Positions 58,604 through 64,000 of a DNA stretch of 64,000 nucleotides are shown here, piece by piece (the stretch's first letter is position 1; every line of letters begins with the position of its first letter). The notes beneath the pieces were generated by a model. It was not told where the DNA came from, made no database searches, and saw only the letters and a list, made by a program, of their open reading frames with translations. A program made the position numbers and the translations under genes. Source of the DNA: GCA-2698665 sp047611265 (GTDB lineage Bacteria; Pseudomonadota; Gammaproteobacteria; GCA-002705445; GCA-002716945); NCBI GenBank assembly GCA_047611265.1, contig JBLFWM010000002.1, forward strand, positions 124,001-188,000, in the 5' to 3' direction.

Positions 58604-59965
58604 CTACTCAGACCCTGCTTCCTCATTATCTGAAACTTCCAGCTTATCTTCAGACAACTGTTTGATACCAAGCGAAACTCTTTCTCTATCAGAATCTATT
58701 GATAGTATTATTGAGGTTACATCGTCACCTTTCTTGTATGACCTTATAGCCTCTTCTTGCTTTTCTTCAGATGTAATATCTGTTATATGAATAAGTCCAT
58801 CTATTCCACCATCCAGACCTACAAAGATACCAAAATCAGTTATTGACTTAATTTGACTAGTAACAATATCACCCTTGCTATTGTTGTTGCCAAACTCGGT
58901 CCACGGGTTCTCAAGACACTGTTTATGGCTTAACGAGACTCTTCTCTTTTCATTATCAATCTCCATAACTTTAACGTCAATTTCATCGCCTAAGTTAACC
59001 ACTTTATTTGGATTTATATTTTTATTTGTCCAATTAAGCTCAGATGTTCTAACTAACCCTTCCACATTATCACCAAGGTCAACAAATACTCCATAATCAG
59101 CTATATTTGCAACTTTACCTTTATAAACAGCATTTAATTCTAGTTTTTCTGGAATTTTATCCCATGGGTCATCATCTAATTGTTTCATACCAAGACTAAC
59201 TCTATTCTTCTCTTGATCATATTTTAAGACAACTACGTCCATCTCATCACCAACACGTAATATTTCGCTAGGGTGATTAATTCTTTTCCATGATATATCT
59301 GTTATATGTAACAAACCATCTATTCCACCTAGATCAATAAAGGCACCATAATCTGTAAGATTTTTAATAAACCCTTTTACAACTTTTCCTTCAGTATATT
59401 TCTCTGCAATTTCTTCTGGGCTTGAATTTTGATCCATAAGAACTGCTTTTCTAGATAAAACAATATTATTTCTTACTTTATCCATTTTGATAATTTTAAA
59501 CTCTAATACTTTACCTTCGATATAATCTGTTTCTTTGGTAGGTCTAATATCTACTAATGATCCTGGCAAAAATGCTTTTATATTCATTAAATCAACGGTA
59601 AAGCCGCCTTTAACTTTTCCAGAGACTCTTCCTTCTATATTTTCTTGGCTGTTTTGAACTTTTTCTAACTCATCCCAAACTTTAGTTCTTTTCGCTTTTT
59701 CACGAGACATGATGGTTTCACCGTATCCGTCTTCGATCATATCAAGCGTGACTTCAACTTCATCACCTAATGAGATTTCTAGTTCACCCTTTAGATTAAG
59801 GAATTGGTTTTTAGGAATAATGCCTTCAGATTTTAAGCCTGCATTTATAACAACATAGTCATTTCTTATTTCTATGACTGTTGCGGTAACTATGCTACCA
59901 GGAGTCATGTCAACATTGCTCATGCTATCATGAAATAATACTTCAAATTCTGATTGGGGTTCCAT
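58604..59965 (-). CDS. rpsA: 30S ribosomal protein S1, five S1 domains
   Basis: Binds mRNA and supports initiation. The ATG at 59965 (MEPQSEFEVLFHDS), with GAGG upstream, gives 453 residues; the in-frame ATG at 60040 lies inside cmk. Five S1 repeats are visible, starting near residues 20, 105, 190, 275 and 362 (examples: VKGGFTVDLMNIKAFLPGSL, VKGFIKNLTDYGAFIDLGGI, IKSITDFGIFVGLDGGIDGL). E. coli S1 has six domains and 557 residues. The protein ends after domain five with an acidic tail, so domain six is missing. Confidence 0.96.
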   Translation of the reverse strand: MEPQSEFEVLFHDSMSNVDMTPGSIVTATVIEIRNDYVVINAGLKSEGIIPKNQFLNLKGELEISLGDEVEVTLDMIEDGYGETIMSREKAKRTKVWDELEKVQNSQENIEGRVSGKVKGGFTVDLMNIKAFLPGSLVDIRPTKETDYIEGKVLEFKIIKMDKVRNNIVLSRKAVLMDQNSSPEEIAEKYTEGKVVKGFIKNLTDYGAFIDLGGIDGLLHITDISWKRINHPSEILRVGDEMDVVVLKYDQEKNRVSLGMKQLDDDPWDKIPEKLELNAVYKGKVANIADYGVFVDLGDNVEGLVRTSELNWTNKNINPNKVVNLGDEIDVKVMEIDNEKRRVSLSHKQCLENPWTEFGNNNSKGDIVTSQIKSITDFGIFVGLDGGIDGLIHITDITSEEKQEEAIRSYKKGDDVTSIILSIDSDRERVSLGIKQLSEDKLEVSDNEEAGSE

Positions 59966-59987
59966 TAATTTTTTTTCCTCATTTAAT

Positions 59988-60659
59988 TCAAACTCTTGAT
60001 ATTTTATACAATCCAAGGATTTTATCAAGGATAGTATCAATATTTAATTCACTAGAGTTGATAATAATAGCATCTTTAGCAGCTTTTAATGGCGAAACTT
60101 CCCTATTAATATCCTTTTCATCTCTTTCTTCTAAAGATTTGCGTATATTTATTAGATTTGGACTAGATCCAGATTTAATTAGCTGTTCATATCTCCTCTT
60201 TGCTCTAACATCTATGCTAGCTGTGAAATATATTTTTAGCGCAGCTTCTGGGAAAACTTTTGTTCCCATGTCTCTACCATTCGCTATCAGCCCTGGAGCC
60301 TGAACGCATGCATGTTGAATTGATAACAAGACATTTCTGATATCTTCATTTTTAGAAATATTAGACGCTTCCAACCCTATCTCTTCACTATATAAATTAT
60401 TAGTGATGTCATTAGAATTATAAATAATACTAAATCCCAAATCTTTTTTAGGTGCCATCTTAAGATTACGAATTATTCTTGCAATAACATCAACTGTATA
60501 AGTATCAATTTTTTCTATAATTTTGATGTAAGCAAATGCACGGTATAAAACTCCGCTATCCAGTATATAAAATCCTAAATGATTAGATAATAATTTAGAT
60601 ATAGTGGTTTTTCCTGAACTAGCTAAACCATCTATTGTAATAATGGGTACGTTATTCAT
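59988..60659 (-). CDS. cmk: Cytidylate kinase
   Basis: Phosphorylates CMP and dCMP. The 223 residues have the P-loop ITIDGLASSGKTTISKLLSN, LDSGVLYRAFAYI, NGRDMGTKVFPEAALKIYFT and the lid RRYEQLIKSG. It overlaps aroA by four bases and precedes rpsA, the standard order. Confidence 0.97.
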   Translation of the reverse strand: MNNVPIITIDGLASSGKTTISKLLSNHLGFYILDSGVLYRAFAYIKIIEKIDTYTVDVIARIIRNLKMAPKKDLGFSIIYNSNDITNNLYSEEIGLEASNISKNEDIRNVLLSIQHACVQAPGLIANGRDMGTKVFPEAALKIYFTASIDVRAKRRYEQLIKSGSSPNLINIRKSLEERDEKDINREVSPLKAAKDAIIINSSELNIDTILDKILGLYKISRV

Positions 60660-61960
60660 ACTGTGTAAATATCTATCTTTTGATTTCTCAAGATATTCTC
60701 AAAATTAGGGAAAGAAGTATTAATATTGCTAGTATTTAAGACTGTTATGGGTTTATTAGAAACTAATCCTGCTATCAAGAAAGACATTGCTATTCTATGA
60801 TCCCCATAGCTATCAACGATACCACCACTAAAGTTTCCACCAGCAATCTTTATAGAATTTTCAGTTGAAACTATATCTATACCTAGTTTTTTAAGTCCAT
60901 TCTCCATTGCTTCTATCCGATCACTCTCTTTATATCTCAGTTCATGTATATCTTTTATTAAGGATAGGCCATTACAAGTTGCGCATGCAATAAATAAGAT
61001 TGGTAATTCATCTATTAGGCGAGAAATTATGTCTCCTGAAATATTAATTGGGTTCAATTGAGAATACTTTACTTTAATATCTGCCACTGGCTCATTACAC
61101 ATAGTACGACAATTAGTAAGTTTAATATTTGCGCCCATTTCTAACAAGATATCTATAATTCCAGTCCTCAATGGATTTACCCCAATATTATTTAATGTAA
61201 TATCTGAGCCTTTTTTAATTAAAGCTGCAACAATAAAAAAGGCAGCTGAGGATATATCTGATGGAACATCTATATCTTTTGCCACTATATTTTCACAGCC
61301 CTGTAACGTTACAGTTTCTTTATCTATTGAGATTGGATATTCCATATATTTTAAAAGTCGTTCTGTATGGTCCCTTGTCTTTACATCTTCACTGATAATG
61401 GATTCACCTTTTATATATAGTGCCGCCAAAATTAAAGATGATTTAACCTGCGCGCTAGGAATATGGCTATGGTATTTAATGGGTTTCATGGAGCTAGATG
61501 ATTTAAAACTAATCGGCAACTTTTCATCTTTTGATTTAATTAACGCCCCAAAAGATTCAAGTGGCTCAATAATACGCTTCATAGGTCTAGTAACCAATGA
61601 CTCGTCTCCAGAAATTGAGCTATTAAAATTTTGAGTAGAAAGTATACCTGATAATAATCTTGCCATTGTTCCTGAATTGCCTGCATCAATTTGAGATTTT
61701 GTTTCCGAAAGTCCATTTAAACCCTTACCAAATATAGTAACTATATCATCATCAATCTCAATATTTATTCCAAGTTCTCTGAATGCCGTAAGAGTTCTCA
61801 TACAGTCTTCAGACAAAAGGCTATTTGAAATTTTTAGCTGTCCATCGGATAAGGCTCCCAGCATTATTGCCCTATGGGTAATAGATTTATCTCCAGGAAT
61901 ACTTATCAGTCCTTCTAGTTTTTTTGGATTATTAATTATTAGATTTGAATTTTCCTTCAT
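60656..61960 (-). CDS. aroA: 3-phosphoshikimate 1-carboxyvinyltransferase (EPSP synthase)
   Basis: Sixth step of the shikimate pathway. The 434 residues have ISIPGDKSITHRAIMLGALS, IDAGNSGTMARLLSGIL, SAQVKSSLILAALY, VPSDISSAAFFIVAALI and LRYKESDRIEAMENGLKKLG. The GNSGT motif and the Lys/Arg substrate contacts are intact. It overlaps tyrA by four bases. Confidence 0.97.
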   Translation of the reverse strand: MKENSNLIINNPKKLEGLISIPGDKSITHRAIMLGALSDGQLKISNSLLSEDCMRTLTAFRELGINIEIDDDIVTIFGKGLNGLSETKSQIDAGNSGTMARLLSGILSTQNFNSSISGDESLVTRPMKRIIEPLESFGALIKSKDEKLPISFKSSSSMKPIKYHSHIPSAQVKSSLILAALYIKGESIISEDVKTRDHTERLLKYMEYPISIDKETVTLQGCENIVAKDIDVPSDISSAAFFIVAALIKKGSDITLNNIGVNPLRTGIIDILLEMGANIKLTNCRTMCNEPVADIKVKYSQLNPINISGDIISRLIDELPILFIACATCNGLSLIKDIHELRYKESDRIEAMENGLKKLGIDIVSTENSIKIAGGNFSGGIVDSYGDHRIAMSFLIAGLVSNKPITVLNTSNINTSFPNFENILRNQKIDIYTV

Positions 61961-62805
61961 TTCTTATCTAGCTTAGCTTTAATTCCATTTAAGTATAAAC
62001 GTAAAGACTTGTCATTACTCTTAACCATATTTTTGATTAAACTTAGCTCTTTTATAAGCATATTTATCGAGGTAACAATATTTTTTTCATTCGTTCTACA
62101 AATATCACCCCACATTATTCCATCACTATGAGCTAATCTTGCAAAATCTTTAAAACCACCGCCGGTATAATCTTTTATATTTTTTATAGATTTAGTGTTT
62201 AAGATAATATTGACTAATGCAAAAGAAACAAGATGCGGCAAATGACTTGTTTCCGATAAAACAAGATCATGTAATTCTGGAGATATCTTTGTTACCTTAC
62301 ATTTCATCGCCTTCCAAAATTTAGATACTTTACTAACTAAAGTTTTTTTAGTTGTTTCTATAGGTGTTATCAATACCACAGCTTTATCAAAAAGATTTTT
62401 CTCATACGACATAACCATACTCGTTTCTTTGCCGGTTAATGGATGAGAGCCTATAAAGCATTCCTCATGGTCTGTTATAACTAATTTTAAAATATTGATT
62501 ATATTCTGTTTAGTACTTCCTATATCAGTAATAATAGCGCCAGATTTTTTATATTTTTTAATAGTTTTAAAAATATTTTTATATGCATTCATGGGTGCGC
62601 ATATTATTATAAAATCAGATTCTGATAAGTATTTAAAATCTTTATTATCATAAGCATGAATAAGTTTCTTATCTTTGGCATATTTTAGGCTATTAATATT
62701 TTTATCATAAGCATATATTTTTTTTGCTAACTTTTTACTTTTAATTGAGGAGGCAAGCGATCCACCCATCATCCCTAAACCAAAAATATAGATAGAGTTA
62801 TACAT
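61957..62805 (-). CDS. tyrA: Prephenate dehydrogenase
   Basis: Converts prephenate to 4-hydroxyphenylpyruvate for tyrosine. The 282 residues have the Rossmann motif IYIFGLGMMGGSLASSIKSK, the IGSHPLTGKETSMVMSYE motif with catalytic His, and SETSHLPHLVSFALVNI. There is no chorismate mutase domain, unlike E. coli TyrA. It abuts hisC, which may supply the aromatic aminotransferase. Confidence 0.93.
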   Translation of the reverse strand: MYNSIYIFGLGMMGGSLASSIKSKKLAKKIYAYDKNINSLKYAKDKKLIHAYDNKDFKYLSESDFIIICAPMNAYKNIFKTIKKYKKSGAIITDIGSTKQNIINILKLVITDHEECFIGSHPLTGKETSMVMSYEKNLFDKAVVLITPIETTKKTLVSKVSKFWKAMKCKVTKISPELHDLVLSETSHLPHLVSFALVNIILNTKSIKNIKDYTGGGFKDFARLAHSDGIMWGDICRTNEKNIVTSINMLIKELSLIKNMVKSNDKSLRLYLNGIKAKLDKK

Positions 62806-63915
62806 TTACTTTAGTCCCTTTAAGGATTTTTTAAGCTTTCTAATGAACATGTTATTCTCTTCTTTTGTGCCGATAGTTACTCTTAAATAACCAGGGAGAC
62901 CATAATTTTCTAAAGGCCTCAATATCACGCCCTCAGATAATAATATCTCATATATTTCTTGTGTCTTAGATCCTAGGTGTATAGTAATAAAATTTGTATA
63001 TGTATTAAGATACACAATTCCCAGCTTATTTAATTCTAATTTTAAAAACTGCATTCCCATGTCATTAAGGTCCAGGCTTTTTCTAAGATACTCTTCATCT
63101 CCAAGGGACGCTATTGCCATTTTTTGAGCAATATAATTCACATTAAATGGTTGTCTTATTTTATCAAACTCAGAAATTATATCTTTTGAGGCTAATCCAT
63201 AACCTACGCGAATTCCAGCTAAAGCATATATTTTAGAAAATGATCTTGTAACCACAATATTACTATATTTCGCTAATAAATTTACAGCACTTTTAAATCC
63301 ATGGTGAGATGAATATTCATAATATGCTTCATCAATCACAACAATTATTTTTTTAGAAATTTTCCTGATAAAACTCTCTATCTCATTAATTGGAACTATA
63401 GTCCCCGTTGGGTTTCCGGGGTTTGCAATAAATATCACTTTAGTTTTATTGGTTATTTTAGATTTCATTGACTCTAAATCTATTCCCATAAAATCTTTCC
63501 CCTTTTCCTTAATAGGTTTCGATTCAATAATTTTTGCCTTCATTGTATTTGAAATAATTTTATAGACTAAAAAAGAATGCTTACAAAATAAAACTTCTGA
63601 ATTATTATTGAGATATTTTCGAGCAACTAGTTCTAGAATCTCATTTGATCCATTTCCAATAATAATATTATTAACGGTAATATTTCTTTTAGAAATATTT
63701 TTTAAAATAGCGGACTTAAGATCTATAGACTTACTGTCTGGATATCTATTGATAGATTCCACGATTTTATTTGCTGCAGATATTGCTTTTTTACTAGGAC
63801 CAAGCGGATTCTCGTTAGACGCTAATTTAATAACTTTCTTCAAACCATATAATTTCTGAATATCATTAATATTCCTGCCAGGCTGATATGTTGATGTTGA
63901 TGTTTTATTAGTCAT
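62806..63915 (-). CDS. hisC: Histidinol-phosphate / aromatic aminotransferase
   Basis: PLP aminotransferase. The 369 residues have GLKKVIKLASNENPLGPSKK, GNGSNEILELVARKYL, ANPGNPTGTIVPINEI, VIDEAYYEYSSHHGF and the PLP lysine in SFSKIYALAGIRVGYGLAS. Its place between pheA and tyrA suggests a role in phenylalanine and tyrosine synthesis, as proposed for hisC2 in Pseudomonas, besides or instead of histidine. Confidence 0.93.
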   Translation of the reverse strand: MTNKTSTSTYQPGRNINDIQKLYGLKKVIKLASNENPLGPSKKAISAANKIVESINRYPDSKSIDLKSAILKNISKRNITVNNIIIGNGSNEILELVARKYLNNNSEVLFCKHSFLVYKIISNTMKAKIIESKPIKEKGKDFMGIDLESMKSKITNKTKVIFIANPGNPTGTIVPINEIESFIRKISKKIIVVIDEAYYEYSSHHGFKSAVNLLAKYSNIVVTRSFSKIYALAGIRVGYGLASKDIISEFDKIRQPFNVNYIAQKMAIASLGDEEYLRKSLDLNDMGMQFLKLELNKLGIVYLNTYTNFITIHLGSKTQEIYEILLSEGVILRPLENYGLPGYLRVTIGTKEENNMFIRKLKKSLKGLK

Positions 63916-63921
63916 TATTAC

Positions 63922-64000
63922 TCAAATACTTTTAGGGTACGAGCCTAAGTTTTTATAAAATGAAGTCTTTTTTTGTATCTCCTTGAGTACTTGACCAACA
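63922..64000 (-). CDS. pheA: Prephenate dehydratase (chorismate mutase P), C-terminal end only
   Basis: The last 25 codons, VGQVLKEIQKKTSFYKNLGS and then YPKSI before TGA, match the end of the PheA ACT domain (ELGSYP-type ending). The gene continues beyond the window. It is 6 nt upstream of hisC, the conserved order. Confidence 0.8.
   Translation of the reverse strand, partial: VGQVLKEIQKKTSFYKNLGSYPKSI

Noticed and set aside
1..64000. CRISPR arrays, insertion sequences, prophage or integrase genes, rRNA genes, replication origin.
   Set aside because: No regular spaced repeats, transposase or integrase motifs, rRNA sequence or clustered DnaA boxes were noticed on either strand.

Overview
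The window is an AT-rich, very compact stretch of a bacterial chromosome. Gene content and order are gammaproteobacterial. Blocks such as thrS-infC-rpmI-rplT-pheS-pheT-ihfA-merR, hfq-hflK-hflC-yjeT-hisZ-purA, rlmB-rpsF-rpsR-rplI-dnaB, iscR-iscS-iscA-hscB-hscA-fdx-iscX-ndk-hisS-yfgM-bamB-der, queA-tgt-yajC-secD-secF and pheA-hisC-tyrA-aroA-cmk-rpsA-ihfB-lapA-lapB-pyrF follow the order I know from Pseudomonas-like genomes. HisZ, an Smc (not MukB) and a 7Fe ferredoxin FdxA also fit that type. Low GC, 0-20 nt spacers, many start/stop overlaps, three overlapping convergent gene pairs and genes missing from otherwise conserved blocks suggest a streamlined, probably free-living marine gammaproteobacterium (SAR86-like). 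That last placement is inference.

Layout. 1-9410 (minus): one long translation operon from thrS to lysS, with prfB carrying a programmed +1 frameshift and infC a non-AUG start. 9424-14367: tRNA-Val, uvrB, aspC, a tiny membrane ORF, tRNA-Asn, galU and fdxA. 14370-26686 (minus): dnaB, ribosomal genes rplI/rpsR/rpsF, rlmB, purA, hisZ, yjeT, hflC, hflK, hfq, miaA, tsaE, nnrD, sppA and rluC. 26979-31059 (plus): rne, mltF, dapD. 31046-35885 (minus): ligA, smc. 35948-37504 (plus): queF, an M23 peptidase, a DUF4242 gene, then a bidirectional terminator. 37539-48041 (minus): der to iscR and trmJ. 48080 (plus): suhB. 48856-54009 (minus): secF, secD, yajC, tgt, queA. 54111-56126: two unknown genes, tRNA-Leu and a PfkB kinase. 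56110-64000 (minus): pyrF, lapB, lapA, ihfB, rpsA, cmk, aroA, tyrA, hisC and the end of pheA.

Most genes are housekeeping: translation, tRNA modification (queuosine by QueF/QueA/Tgt, MiaA, TsaE, TrmJ), Fe-S assembly, protein export, envelope quality control, DNA repair and aromatic/histidine synthesis. No prophage, insertion sequence, CRISPR or secondary-metabolite cluster was seen. The unusual content lies in altered core genes: an Smc of 944 residues with no recognisable hinge; an isc operon with its chaperones but without iscU; a SuhB whose inositol-monophosphatase metal ligands are replaced; a PheT without its tRNA-binding OB-fold; a yjeT gene whose only usable start is AUA; a prfB frameshift site with GUU instead of CUU; probable leaderless promoters at iscR and at an unknown gene; and three tRNA genes without encoded CCA.
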